This document shows positions 10,188 to 18,833 of a stretch of DNA of 64,000 bases, in pieces. The position numbers were made by a program, and so were the translations under genes. Below the pieces are notes generated by a model. The model was not told the origin of the DNA. It ran no database searches and saw nothing but the letters and a program-made list of their open reading frames with translations. Source of the stretch: Flavobacterium sp. AED (GTDB lineage Bacteria; Bacteroidota; Bacteroidia; Flavobacteriales; Flavobacteriaceae); the NCBI RefSeq assembly GCF_000812945.1, contig NZ_JSYM01000001.1, positions 1,798,001-1,862,000 of the forward strand. Direction: 5' to 3'. The stretch's first letter is position 1. Every line of letters starts with the position of its first letter.

Positions 10188-10370
10188 TTAATCTGAAAGC
10201 TTATTTGAGAATCTTTAAGGCATTTAAAATAGTAGTAATTAAAATTTTTTTTAAGATTCATTGAACAGAATGTGAGGCTTGCTTGAACTTTTATGTTTAG
10301 TTTTAGTAATTTTATAATTTAAGAAGATATCTATTCCTGTCATGATAATTCATTTTTAATACACAAAAAT

Positions 10371-13300
10371 ATGAAAAGAGTTTGGTTATTTATAGGGTTA
10401 AGTTTATTGGTTTTTTTACCTGTTTTTTCGCAACAGACAAAATTATTTTCTTTGCTGCCTGCTGAAAAAACAGGAATTACTTTCAATAATCGTCTTCCTG
10501 AATCTCCTCAGCTTAATATTATTACTTACGAATATTTTTATAATGGTGGAGGAGTGGCATCCGGTGATTTTAATAATGATGGATTGATAGATTTGTATTT
10601 TACGTCTAATCTTCAACCAAATAAAATGTATCTCAATAAAGGAAATCTGAATTTTGAAGATATCACAAAGAAATCAGGTACAGAAGGGCGCAGAGGATGG
10701 AAAACGGGGGTAAGTGTTGTTGACATAAACGGTGATGGCTGGCTGGATATTTATGTTTGTTATTCTGGAGATGTTGAACCCGAGAAAAGAAGAAATCAAT
10801 TGTTTATCAATAATGGGCCTTCCTCATCTGGAGAAATTACATTCAAAGATAAAGCGATGGAAATGGGAGTTGCAGATGAAGGATACTCCACGCAATCCGC
10901 TTTTTTTGATTATGATAATGATGGAGACTTGGATCTTTTTGTGTTGAATCATAATATCAAAGCGCTTCGTAATTTTGATGCTTCTTTTGTGAAAAAAATG
11001 ATAGATCCTGATGCGGGTGATCGTCTTTATCGCAATGATAACAATCATTTTACTGATGTTACCGTTAAAGCTGGTATCATTTCTAATCCTCTTGGATATG
11101 GGTTATCTGTTATTGTGAGCGATTTAAATAATGATGGTTGGGCAGATTTATATGTTTCTAATGATTATGTCGAAGAAGATTATCTCTACATTAATAACAG
11201 AGACGGAACTTTTACGGATAGTTTGAAAGATCAGTTAGGACATATTTCTAATTTTTCTATGGGAGCGGATATCGCCGATATTAATAATGATGGTTGGCCT
11301 GATATTTATACGCTTGACATGCTTCCTGCCGATAATAAAAGACAAAAATTATTATATGCCCCAGATAATTATGAACTCTATAATAATACTTTAAATAACG
11401 GATTTTACCATCAGTTAATGCGTAATATGTTGCAGGTAAATAACGGCAACAATACCTTTAGCGAAACCGGGCAGTTGAGTGGAATCTCTAATACTGATTG
11501 GAGTTGGTCAGCCTTATTTGCTGATTTTAACAATGATGGCAATAAAGATTTGTTTGTTTCCAATGGGTATGCAAGAGACATGATTAATCGCGATTTTGTC
11601 AAATTCTACGCTAGTGAACGATTGAAACATTTGCGTGGCGAAACTGAAGACAAGATGTTCACAATGTTGCAGGGAATTCCTTCGACACCACTTCATAATT
11701 ATATTTTTGAAAACAAAGGAAATCTTCAGTTTAAGGATTCTTCAATGGATTGGGGACTTGAAGATGAAAATTTTTCGCATGGATCTGTTTATACTGATCT
11801 TGACAACGACGGAGATCTTGATTTGGTAATCAACCGAATGAATCAGGTTGCAGCTGTATATAAGAATAATGCCATTGAGATGGGGAATGGTGGCAATTAT
11901 ATTAATCTGGAATTGCAAATGCCGGGACAAAATAAAAATGCTTTGGGAGCTAAAGTAAAAGTGTTTACTCCTAATGGTACCATTACCCAGGAAAATTATC
12001 CCGTTCATGGTTTTCAAAGTTCCATGCAACAACCCATACATTTTGGTTTGCCTTCAGTAACGATTGATTCGATTGCAGTGTATTGGCCAGATGGGAAAAT
12101 GGAGATAATAAAAAAGAATCTTAGGGTTAGTAAATCTATTAAACTGCTGTACGAAAAAGCCAATGTTAGTTCAATTGTTCCAGAGCCTAGTAAAAAGACC
12201 GTATTTTCTTCGGCTACGACAGCGATTCCCTTTCGACATACAGAAGAAGAAACGAATGATTTCAAGGTGCAACCGCTAATGACAAATATGCTTTCTTATA
12301 GCGGACCACATATTGCAAAAGCGGATGTGAACAAAGATGGATTGGAAGATGTTTTTATTGGCGGCTCCAGAGGGCATGCTGGTCAACTTTTGTTGCAGCA
12401 AGCCAACGGTGATTTTGTTCTTTCTGTCCAAAAAGGATTCGAGCAGGACAGTGCGTCAGAAGATGTTGATGCGTTGTTTTTTGATGCGGATAATGATGGC
12501 GATGTGGATTTGTATGTAGTCAGTGGAGGATATGCTTTTGAGGAAAATGACGCGGCATTACAAGACAGACTTTATATCAATACCAATGGGGTTTTCGAAA
12601 AAAGTTTGGATGCATTACCAATAGAAACCAAAAGCGGCTCTTGTGTAAAGGCCGCCGATGTAAATGGGGATGGAAATCTTGACTTATTTATTGGGAGTCG
12701 TGTAATTCCAGGGAAATATCCTGAAACTCCGGAAAGTATGTTACTCATCAATAACGGTAAAGGAATATTTACCAATCGTACCGCCTCATTAGCTCCGGCA
12801 TTGCAAAAATTAGGAATGGTTACTGATGCTTTGTGGATGGATATCAATAAAGATGGTCAACTGGAATTGATTGTTTGTGGCGAATGGATGAAAGTGAGTT
12901 GTTTTGAAAATAAAAACGGAACGCTTACAGATGCCACTCAAAAATATTTTCCGGATTCTTTAGAAGGTTGGTGGAACCGATTGGCTACCGCTGATTTGGA
13001 TAATGATGGAGATCTTGATTTGGTTGCTGCTAATTGGGGAACTAATAGTCAAATTAAGGCTAGTGAGAAAGAACCTGCAACGCTTTGCTATGGTGATTTT
13101 GACAAGAATGGTTCCATAGATCCTTTTGTTTCTTGTTATGTTCAGGGAAAATCATATCCTATGGCCAGTCGAGATGAATTAACAGACCAGATTGTTAGTT
13201 TGAGACAACGATTTCCAAATTATGAATCATATTCAGAAGTGACTATTAATGAAATTTTAACAGCAGACCAATTGCAGTCTGCAAAGCAATTAAAGGCCAG

Positions 13301-13664
13301 TACGTTTGAAACGGTTTGGTTCGAAAATAAAAAGGGGGTCTTTATTAAACACCTTTTACCTGTTCAGGCTAATTATGCTCCTGTATACGCCATTGGAATA
13401 GATGATTACAATAATGATGGTAAAGCTGATATTTTATTGGGGGGTAATATAGAGAAAACAAGAATAAAAATAGGCAAGATAGACGCTAATTATGGCGTCT
13501 TATTGACCGGAGACGGAAAAGGGAATTTTAATTATATGCCACAGTTAAGTTCAGGTTTGAATGTTAATGGATGTGTAAAGGATATCATTTCTTTACCATT
13601 TAATGGTAAAAAAAGGATTCTTTTTTCTGTAAATAATCAGCTTCCTGCTGTGTATAATTATTAA
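10371..13664 (+). CDS. Large secreted VCBS/FG-GAP repeat protein with ASPIC/UnbV domain
   Basis: 1097 residues with a signal peptide (about 1-20, ending VFSQQ). At least fourteen calcium-loop repeats of the form D-x-N/D-x-D-G-x-x-D-hydrophobic are visible (DFNNDGLIDLYF, DINGDGWLDIYV, DYDNDGDLDLFV, DLDNDGDLDLVI, DVNGDGNLDLFI, DYNNDGKADILL and others). They fall in two sets, which suggests two beta-propellers. Between them, about residues 515-590, is an ASPIC/UnbV domain (YINLELQMPG, VYWPDGKMEII). The protein is likely exported and surface-linked and may bind glycan or act as a scaffold. The 183-base upstream gap shows no obvious promoter or terminator. The stop is 10 bases from the next start, so it is paired with the haloperoxidase-like gene. 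Confidence 0.88.
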   Translation: MKRVWLFIGLSLLVFLPVFSQQTKLFSLLPAEKTGITFNNRLPESPQLNIITYEYFYNGGGVASGDFNNDGLIDLYFTSNLQPNKMYLNKGNLNFEDITKKSGTEGRRGWKTGVSVVDINGDGWLDIYVCYSGDVEPEKRRNQLFINNGPSSSGEITFKDKAMEMGVADEGYSTQSAFFDYDNDGDLDLFVLNHNIKALRNFDASFVKKMIDPDAGDRLYRNDNNHFTDVTVKAGIISNPLGYGLSVIVSDLNNDGWADLYVSNDYVEEDYLYINNRDGTFTDSLKDQLGHISNFSMGADIADINNDGWPDIYTLDMLPADNKRQKLLYAPDNYELYNNTLNNGFYHQLMRNMLQVNNGNNTFSETGQLSGISNTDWSWSALFADFNNDGNKDLFVSNGYARDMINRDFVKFYASERLKHLRGETEDKMFTMLQGIPSTPLHNYIFENKGNLQFKDSSMDWGLEDENFSHGSVYTDLDNDGDLDLVINRMNQVAAVYKNNAIEMGNGGNYINLELQMPGQNKNALGAKVKVFTPNGTITQENYPVHGFQSSMQQPIHFGLPSVTIDSIAVYWPDGKMEIIKKNLRVSKSIKLLYEKANVSSIVPEPSKKTVFSSATTAIPFRHTEEETNDFKVQPLMTNMLSYSGPHIAKADVNKDGLEDVFIGGSRGHAGQLLLQQANGDFVLSVQKGFEQDSASEDVDALFFDADNDGDVDLYVVSGGYAFEENDAALQDRLYINTNGVFEKSLDALPIETKSGSCVKAADVNGDGNLDLFIGSRVIPGKYPETPESMLLINNGKGIFTNRTASLAPALQKLGMVTDALWMDINKDGQLELIVCGEWMKVSCFENKNGTLTDATQKYFPDSLEGWWNRLATADLDNDGDLDLVAANWGTNSQIKASEKEPATLCYGDFDKNGSIDPFVSCYVQGKSYPMASRDELTDQIVSLRQRFPNYESYSEVTINEILTADQLQSAKQLKASTFETVWFENKKGVFIKHLLPVQANYAPVYAIGIDDYNNDGKADILLGGNIEKTRIKIGKIDANYGVLLTGDGKGNFNYMPQLSSGLNVNGCVKDIISLPFNGKKRILFSVNNQLPAVYNY

Positions 13665-13674
13665 TACATTCGCT

Positions 13675-15012
13675 ATGAGAAAAATCTATATCGTTCTATT
13701 TGTAATTTTTATAGGGAGCACATCATATTCCCAAAATTCAGCGCAATTCTCTTCAAAAGAGTATGTCTCCGCTTTAAAAAAAGTAACGGATGTGATGGTC
13801 AATGATATTGCCTCTCCAGTGGCAGCAGCAAGGTATTATGCTTATATTACTCTTGCTTCAAATGAAGTGACGTCATTGTTTCAAGTGCCTGCAAATTCTT
13901 TTTCCAAATCGCTCCAACACTATCAAAAGTTGCAGGTATCAGATACACTAATAGCCAAAAGTAATGCTTCTTTTGCTACAGTATTTACCGTTTTTAAAAT
14001 GGCAGAAAAACTGTTACCATCGGGTTCCAAGTTTTCAGCTAAAGCTGATTCTCTATCGCTTTTAGCTATAAAAAAAGGAATTCCTAAAGCGCAGGTCGAA
14101 AATACTTCTATGTTAGTTCAAGTTGCAGTAAATCAAATGATGCAGTATGTAAGAGCAGATGGTTTTAGTAAGCTTAGCAGTTATAAGAAATACACTCCCA
14201 TAGCGGGAGAAGGTCATTGGCAACCAACAGGTCCAGGATATATGCAGGCTTTGGAGCCACAATGGTATCGAATAAGAACCTTTTTGCTTGATTCGTCACA
14301 GCAATTTAAGCCAAAAGCACCCACTTCTTTTGATAGTAACAAGACGTCTTCTTTTTACAAACAAATGTTTGAGGTTTATACCATTGTAAACCACTTAACA
14401 AAAAAAGAAAAAGCCATTGCCAGTTTTTGGGATTGCAATCCTTTCACTTTACAGCAGATTGGGCATGTTGAGTTTGGTTTGAAAAAAATTTCTCCTGGAG
14501 GGCATTGGATAGGGATTACCGGTATTGCTTGTTTAAAAAAAGAAACCACTTTACCGCAAACCGTTTTTATTCATACGGCAGTTGCTCTTACATTGTCTGA
14601 TGCTTTTATTTCTTGTTGGGATGAAAAGTATAGAAGTAATCGAATAAGACCCGAAACAGCAATCAATAAATGGATTGATATTCGATGGCGATCATTGTTG
14701 CAAACACCTCCTTTTCCTGAATATACTTCTGGGCACAGCGTAATATCAACAGCCGCTGCTACGGTGCTCACTCAAATTTTAGGAGATAATTTTTCTTTTA
14801 CAGACAATACAGAGATAGAATTTGGTTTACCTGAGCGGAAATTTAAATCCTTTTTGCAAGCATCACAGGAAGCCGCCATTTCCAGATTATATGGTGGAAT
14901 TCATTACAGAGATGCTATTGAAAACGGTGCGTTACAGGGAGAACAAATAGGAACGTTCATTGGTCAAAAAATATTGAAATCTAATGATGGGAGTTTTACC
15001 TTTAAAAATTAA
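13675..15012 (+). CDS. Vanadium-dependent haloperoxidase / PAP2-superfamily enzyme, exported
   Basis: 445 residues with an N-terminal signal peptide (TSYSQ near 20). The three PAP2/haloperoxidase motifs are present: K318 with R325-P326 (KYRSNRIRPETAI), the T351-S-G-H354 loop (PPFPEYTSGHSV) and R404...H410 (SRLYGGIHYRD). These would bind vanadate or phosphate, with H410 as the axial ligand or nucleophile and H354 as the acid-base. Length and the IHYRDAIENG ending fit the vanadium-haloperoxidase group of Bacteroidota, but a phosphatase function is possible because both share this site. It is translated just after the VCBS gene, so the two products probably act together outside the inner membrane. 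Confidence 0.85.
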   Translation: MRKIYIVLFVIFIGSTSYSQNSAQFSSKEYVSALKKVTDVMVNDIASPVAAARYYAYITLASNEVTSLFQVPANSFSKSLQHYQKLQVSDTLIAKSNASFATVFTVFKMAEKLLPSGSKFSAKADSLSLLAIKKGIPKAQVENTSMLVQVAVNQMMQYVRADGFSKLSSYKKYTPIAGEGHWQPTGPGYMQALEPQWYRIRTFLLDSSQQFKPKAPTSFDSNKTSSFYKQMFEVYTIVNHLTKKEKAIASFWDCNPFTLQQIGHVEFGLKKISPGGHWIGITGIACLKKETTLPQTVFIHTAVALTLSDAFISCWDEKYRSNRIRPETAINKWIDIRWRSLLQTPPFPEYTSGHSVISTAAATVLTQILGDNFSFTDNTEIEFGLPERKFKSFLQASQEAAISRLYGGIHYRDAIENGALQGEQIGTFIGQKILKSNDGSFTFKN

Positions 15013-15220
15013 TTAGCATACTATTTATATAATTTGTCAAAATGAAGTTTAAAGTATTTTATTGGTTTGTCGTTTTTTTTGCAAATTAATCTTTAACAAT
15101 TTGGTTTCTAATACAATTAAAAACAAATACAATGTTAGATAGAGTATCTAACCAAAAAAGTGAATGGTATTTTTGAGCTAATCTCAGTGTTTGGGGAGTT
15201 TAACGAAGGTGTTGAAAATG
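15013..15220. other. Gap between haloperoxidase gene and tRNA-fMet locus
   Basis: About 210 bases of AT-rich sequence with no supported gene, no clear terminator for the upstream + strand gene and no promoter that I can identify. The short open frame starting near 15160 runs into the tRNA fragment and is not credible. Confidence 0.5.
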
Positions 15221-15247
15221 AAAAAACCCATCAAAATGTTGATGGGT
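15221..15247 (-). terminator. Intrinsic terminator after the tRNA-fMet 3' fragment
   Basis: On the - strand ACCCATCAA pairs with TTGATGGGT (9 bases, loop of 4) and is followed by six Ts. Its arm sequence (CCATCAA/TTGATGG) is nearly the same as that of the terminator beyond the intact tRNA gene at 15581-15611, as if tRNA end and terminator were duplicated together. Confidence 0.85.
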
Positions 15248-15256
15248 CTTTCTTAG

Positions 15257-15282
15257 TAGCGGGAACAGGACTTGAACCTATG
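15257..15282 (-). pseudogene. 3' fragment of initiator tRNA-fMet
   Basis: 26 bases match the 3' end of the two intact tRNA-fMet genes at 24 positions (acceptor 3' strand, discriminator and most of the T-arm). The trailer TTCTTAG is also conserved. Beyond the T-arm the match stops and a small palindrome replaces the body (TCCGCC-GT-GGCGGA at 15283-15296, extended by CCTA/TAGG). The D-arm and anticodon are absent, so it cannot be a working tRNA. Confidence 0.8.
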
Positions 15283-15312
15283 TCCGCCGTGGCGGATAGG
15301 AGCCCTTCCGTA

Positions 15313-15567
15313 TTAAAAATTTTGAATAAGATTTTGAATAAATTCTCTCCCAATTCCGGATTTTAAATATTTTTCTCTTTTCATTGCTGTTGATTTTGAA
15401 TTGAAAAACTCAACATGAATGACTTTCCAAGGTCTAAATTTTAAAGTATACCCTTTTGTTTCTAAAAGATTATGAGATTTGAATCGCTCTATTAAATTAG
15501 AAGTAAAACCAGTATAATTCTTTTCGAATTTTTCAGAATATAAAATGTATACAACAAATTCATCCAT
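15313..15567 (-). CDS. Small GIY-YIG nuclease-domain protein (UPF0213-like)
   Basis: 84 residues from the Met at 15567; the frame opens earlier, but those codons lie inside the terminator of the upstream tRNA gene. The domain is nearly the whole protein: VYILYS (6-11, the GIY position), YTGFTSNLIERF (18-29, the YIG position with the conserved Arg28) and KREKYLKSG towards the end with the conserved Glu. Proteins of this size are common and multicopy in Bacteroidota, and their role is not established. It lies between an intact initiator tRNA with terminator and a partial copy of the same tRNA 3' end with a similar terminator. That layout looks like a mobile or target-duplicating cassette. Confidence 0.82.
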   Translation of the reverse strand: MDEFVVYILYSEKFEKNYTGFTSNLIERFKSHNLLETKGYTLKFRPWKVIHVEFFNSKSTAMKREKYLKSGIGREFIQNLIQNF

Positions 15568-15580
15568 AATTGTAAGGTAT

Positions 15581-15611
15581 AAAAAAACCATCAATAAAAA
15601 TTGATGGTTTT
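15581..15611 (-). terminator. Intrinsic terminator of the tRNA-fMet genes
   Basis: On the - strand AAAACCATCAAT pairs with ATTGATGGTTTT (12 bases, loop of 4) and runs into a T tract, a few bases after the tRNA 3' end at 15618. Confidence 0.88.
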
Positions 15612-15617
15612 TCTCAG

Positions 15618-15690
15618 TAGCGGGAACAGGACTCGAACCTGTGACCTTCGGGTTATGAGCCCGACGAGCTGCCTACTGCTCTATCCCGCG
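15618..15690 (-). tRNA. Initiator tRNA-fMet (CAT), copy 1
   Basis: 73 bases fold as a complete cloverleaf with anticodon CAT. It has initiator marks: an unpaired first position (C1 opposite T72) and three consecutive G-C pairs at the base of the anticodon stem (GGG before and CCC after the loop). The T-arm is ACAGG-TTCGAGT-CCTGT. The CCA end is not encoded. It is 32 bases downstream of an identical copy, and the pair is served by one promoter. Confidence 0.97.
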
Positions 15691-15722
15691 ATGTGCGTTT
15701 GTATTTTCAATAAAATTCTTAG

Positions 15723-15795
15723 TAGCGGGAACAGGACTCGAACCTGTGACCTTCGGGTTATGAGCCCGACGAGCTGCCTACTGCTCTATCCCGCG
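15723..15795 (-). tRNA. Initiator tRNA-fMet (CAT), copy 2 (promoter-proximal)
   Basis: Identical in sequence to the copy at 15618-15690, with the same C1-T72 mismatch and GGG/CCC anticodon stem. A promoter at 15808-15837 stands directly upstream. The two copies form a tandem initiator-tRNA transcript ending at 15581-15611. Confidence 0.97.
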
Positions 15796-15807
15796 TTGTT
15801 TCGGGTG

Positions 15808-15837
15808 CAAATGTACGACGAATTTCCGTATTTCCAA
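15808..15837 (-). promoter_or_regulatory. Promoter of tRNA-fMet pair
   Basis: On the - strand TTG (15835-15837), a 19-base spacer and TACATTTG (15808-15815) give an exact match to the flavobacterial consensus TTG-N19-TAnnTTTG. The tRNA starts 13 bases further on. Confidence 0.88.
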
Positions 15838-15884
15838 CGAAAATTTTAAAAAATGTTTTATTTCGTCTATTGACTTGATATGTC

Positions 15885-15892
15885 TACCTTTG
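15885..15892 (+). promoter_or_regulatory. Promoter -7 element of era
   Basis: TACCTTTG matches TAnnTTTG and lies 20 bases before the era start. I could not fix a -33 TTG at the right distance. The predicted leader is very short. Confidence 0.7.
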
Positions 15893-15912
15893 CAAAATAA
15901 ATTATAATAAAA

Positions 15913-16794
15913 ATGTCACATAAAGCAGGTTTTGTAAACATCATAGGAAATCCAAATGTTGGGAAATCAACACTAATGAATGCCTTTGTTGGAGAAAGAT
16001 TGTCAATAATCACATCAAAAGCACAAACAACACGTCATAGAATTCTTGGGATTGTAAACGGGGAAGATTTTCAAATGATCTTATCGGATACGCCAGGAAT
16101 CATCAAACCGGCATACGAAATGCAGGAATCAATGATGAATTTTGTGAAGTCGGCTTTTGAAGATGCTGATGTTCTGATTTATATGGTGGAGATTGGAGAA
16201 CAAGAGTTGAAAGACGAAGCGTTTTTTAATAAAATTATCCATGCTAAAATCCCTGTTTTATTATTATTGAATAAAATTGATAATTCAAATCAGGCGCAAC
16301 TAGAAGAACAAGTAGCTTTCTGGACTGCGAAAGTTCCTAATGCAGAAATTTTTCCAATTTCAGCCTTGCAGAATTTTAATGTACCAGAAGTTTTTGGAAG
16401 AATCATTTCATTATTACCGGAATCTCCTGCTTATTACCCGAAAGATCAATTGACAGATAAACCGGAACGTTTCTTTGTAAATGAAACTATCCGTGAGAAA
16501 ATCTTGTTGAATTACAGCAAAGAAATTCCTTATGCGGTAGAAATTGTAACCGAAGAGTTTTTTGAGGATGAAAACATCATTAGAATCCGTTCTTTGATTA
16601 TGGTGGAGCGTGAAACCCAAAAAGGAATTATAATAGGTCATAAAGGTGCTGCTTTGAAAAAAGTAGGAATGGAAGCGCGTGTCGATTTAGAGAAATTCTT
16701 TGGAAAACAAATCCATATTGAGTTGGTGGTGAAAGTGAACAAAAATTGGAGAAGCAACACGAATATGTTGAAGCGTTTTGGTTATAACCAATAA
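15913..16794 (+). CDS. era: GTPase Era
   Basis: 293 residues, standard length. The G domain has GNPNVGKST (12-20), the TTRHR switch, DTPG and NKID motifs in order. The C-terminal KH domain carries GIIIGHKGAALKKVG (about 241-255). Era binds the 3' end of 16S rRNA through the KH domain and works in late assembly of the 30S subunit and in growth control. The second G-protein gene, der, follows 213 bases later with its own promoter, a pairing common in this group. Confidence 0.98.
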   Translation: MSHKAGFVNIIGNPNVGKSTLMNAFVGERLSIITSKAQTTRHRILGIVNGEDFQMILSDTPGIIKPAYEMQESMMNFVKSAFEDADVLIYMVEIGEQELKDEAFFNKIIHAKIPVLLLLNKIDNSNQAQLEEQVAFWTAKVPNAEIFPISALQNFNVPEVFGRIISLLPESPAYYPKDQLTDKPERFFVNETIREKILLNYSKEIPYAVEIVTEEFFEDENIIRIRSLIMVERETQKGIIIGHKGAALKKVGMEARVDLEKFFGKQIHIELVVKVNKNWRSNTNMLKRFGYNQ

Positions 16795-16858
16795 GAGTTG
16801 ATTTGTTTATTCGATTATTTGTTTAATCGTTTGAAAATAAAACCATTTGATTTGGAAA

Positions 16859-16940
16859 TGCCCTAGCCCTGATAATAGCGGCATCCTTTTTCTGGCTTTT
16901 TTAGACAGAAAAAGATACAGCGGATAGCAGGAAAAAGCTC
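16859..16940. repeat. Dispersed flavobacterial intergenic repeat (copy A)
   Basis: The stretch starts TGCCCTAGCCCTGATAATAG and holds a hairpin CTTTTTCTG/CAGAAAAAG and an AGCGGATAGCAGG-like end. These blocks are typical of an intergenic repeat found in many copies in Flavobacterium genomes. Related copies are at 28141-28283 and 35655-35846. It separates era from the der promoter. Confidence 0.65.
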
Positions 16941-16955
16941 CTTAAAACTTTAAAG

Positions 16956-16985
16956 TTGAAAGCTTAAACAAAAAGCATACCTTTG
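16956..16985 (+). promoter_or_regulatory. Promoter of der
   Basis: TTG (16956-16958), 19 bases, then TACCTTTG (16978-16985) is a full consensus match. The der start codon is 23 bases further on. Confidence 0.88.
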
Positions 16986-17007
16986 CAAAATATTTGAAAA
17001 TAGGATT

Positions 17008-18318
17008 ATGAATAACATTGTTGCGATAGTAGGAAGACCTAATGTAGGGAAATCAACCCTTTTTAATAGGCTGATACAAAGAAGAGAAGCTATTGTAGAT
17101 TCGGTTTCTGGGGTTACCAGAGACAGAAACTACGGTAAAAGCGAGTGGAACGGAAAGGAATTTTCTGTAATTGATACGGGCGGTTACGTACGTGGGTCGG
17201 ATGACGTTTTTGAAGGCGAAATCCGTAAACAAGTAGAACTTGCTATCGATGAAGCGGATGTTATCATTTTTGTTGTCGATGTAGAAGAAGGAATTACTCC
17301 AATGGATGATGCTGTTGCGAGATTGTTGCGTAAAGTGACGAAACCGGTTTTACTTGCAGTAAATAAGGTGGATAATGCGATGCGTGAGAAAGATGCGATT
17401 GAGTTTTACAACCTTGGTTTAGGAGAATATTATACGTTTGCCAGTATTTCAGGAAGTGGAACTGGGGATTTATTGGATGCATTGATTGATGCTTTTCCTA
17501 TAAAACCAGAGCCAACTCAGGAAGAAGTTGTATTGCCTCGTTTTGCAGTTGTAGGTCGTCCTAATGCTGGAAAATCAAGCTTTATCAATGCATTGATTGG
17601 TAAAGACAGATATATTGTTACTGATATTGCGGGTACTACCCGTGATTCTATTGATACAAAATTTGACCGTTTTGGGTTCGAATTTAACTTGGTTGATACG
17701 GCAGGAATTCGTCGTAAAGCGAAAGTGAAGGAAGATTTAGAGTTTTACTCGGTAATGCGTTCGGTTCGTGCGATTGAGCATGCCGATATTTGTATTTTGA
17801 TTATTGATGCCACACGTGGATTTGAAGGACAAGATCAAAGTATTTTTTGGTTGGCTGAGAAAAACCGTAAAGGAGTTGTAATCTTAGTGAACAAATGGGA
17901 TTTAGTTGAAAAAGAAACGATGTCAACTCGTGATTATGAAGCTAAAATCAGAGAGGAATTAATGCCATTTACGGATGTGCCTATTCTTTTTGTTTCGGCA
18001 TTAACGAAACAACGTTTGTTGAAAGCATTAGAAGCAACCGTAAAAGTTTTCGAGAACAGACAACAGCGTATTGCTACTTCAAAATTCAACGAATTTATGT
18101 TGAAGGTGATTGAAGCATACCCACCACCAGCAACAAAAGGGAAATATGTAAAAATCAAATATTGTATGCAGTTGCCAACACCAACACCACAATTTGTGTT
18201 TTTTGCCAATATGCCACAATATGTAAAAGAACCTTACAAACGTTATCTGGAAAATAAAATTAGAGAAAACTGGGACTTTTCAGGAGTGCCAATCGATATT
18301 TATATCAGAGAAAAATAA
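17008..18318 (+). CDS. der: GTPase Der (EngA)
   Basis: 436 residues with two tandem G domains, the hallmark of Der. The first has GRPNVGKST (8-16) and DTGG; the second has GRPNAGKSS (about 183-191), DTAG and NKWD. A KH-like C-terminal domain follows (about 355-436). Der acts in maturation of the 50S ribosomal subunit. The gene has its own promoter and a strong terminator directly behind the stop, so it is monocistronic. Confidence 0.98.
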   Translation: MNNIVAIVGRPNVGKSTLFNRLIQRREAIVDSVSGVTRDRNYGKSEWNGKEFSVIDTGGYVRGSDDVFEGEIRKQVELAIDEADVIIFVVDVEEGITPMDDAVARLLRKVTKPVLLAVNKVDNAMREKDAIEFYNLGLGEYYTFASISGSGTGDLLDALIDAFPIKPEPTQEEVVLPRFAVVGRPNAGKSSFINALIGKDRYIVTDIAGTTRDSIDTKFDRFGFEFNLVDTAGIRRKAKVKEDLEFYSVMRSVRAIEHADICILIIDATRGFEGQDQSIFWLAEKNRKGVVILVNKWDLVEKETMSTRDYEAKIREELMPFTDVPILFVSALTKQRLLKALEATVKVFENRQQRIATSKFNEFMLKVIEAYPPPATKGKYVKIKYCMQLPTPTPQFVFFANMPQYVKEPYKRYLENKIRENWDFSGVPIDIYIREK

Positions 18319-18321
18319 GAG

Positions 18322-18348
18322 AAAATCCCGAGCAATCGGGATTTTTTT
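18322..18348 (+). terminator. Intrinsic terminator of der
   Basis: AAAATCCCGA pairs with TCGGGATTTT around GCAA (10-base perfect stem) and continues into Ts. Confidence 0.93.
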
Positions 18349-18370
18349 GTTTAAATAGCTATTATAAATA

Positions 18371-18610
18371 TTACTGTTTTTCTTCTTCTTCTAAAGTTTC
18401 CATTGGATGGTCACCGTACCAATCTTTAAAAGTTCTTACTGTTTTGTAATCATCATGTAGAACTGTATATACCATAAACAAGATTAATGGTATACCAATG
18501 CAATATAGGGTCATTATTACCGGCAAAGTAACGTTAGTTTGACATAAACCGGCAAATACAAAAACATAAATGGTGGTAAACCACACGAGTTTGATTGCAA
18601 AATTTTTCAT
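18371..18610 (-). CDS. Small two-helix membrane protein, unknown function
   Basis: 79 residues. Two hydrophobic segments (about 8-22 and 28-48) are followed by a charged cytoplasmic-looking tail (DWYGDHPMETLEEEEKQ). I recognise no family with certainty. It stands alone between der, which converges on it, and the ABC-transporter operon, whose terminator lies upstream of it. It is probably real: codon use is like its neighbours and the start has a plausible leader. Confidence 0.6.
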   Translation of the reverse strand: MKNFAIKLVWFTTIYVFVFAGLCQTNVTLPVIMTLYCIGIPLILFMVYTVLHDDYKTVRTFKDWYGDHPMETLEEEEKQ

Positions 18611-18774
18611 GGCTATATCTTTTATTAAAGTTACGCCAGAAAACTTAAAAATTTAGTTAATAGACTATTAATCAATGTTTAAAATTAAATTGGAAACGAT
18701 TTTTTTAGCAGGAATTTTCTATAATGATTTCTATAAAAAGTTCTATGATTTAGATATGCGTATATTTTAAATAG

Positions 18775-18803
18775 AAAAAGTCCTGATTTCTCAGAACTTT
18801 TTT
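18775..18803 (-). terminator. Terminator of the pst-like operon
   Basis: AAAAGTCCTGA and TCAGAACTTTT pair with one mismatch around a short TTTC loop. The structure is T-rich on both sides, so it could end transcription in either direction. It lies 31 bases beyond the pstB stop. Confidence 0.8.
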
Positions 18804-18833
18804 GTGAATTGTATTTTGTAAATGTTTTTATAT

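Noticed and set aside
15160..15366. 68-codon ORF on the + strand
   Set aside because: It runs over a terminator and the tRNA fragment on the opposite strand and has no protein-like features.
15601..15849. Open frame with repeated SSGNRTRTCDLRVMSP
   Set aside because: It is the translated complement of the two tRNA-fMet genes, which are far better supported.
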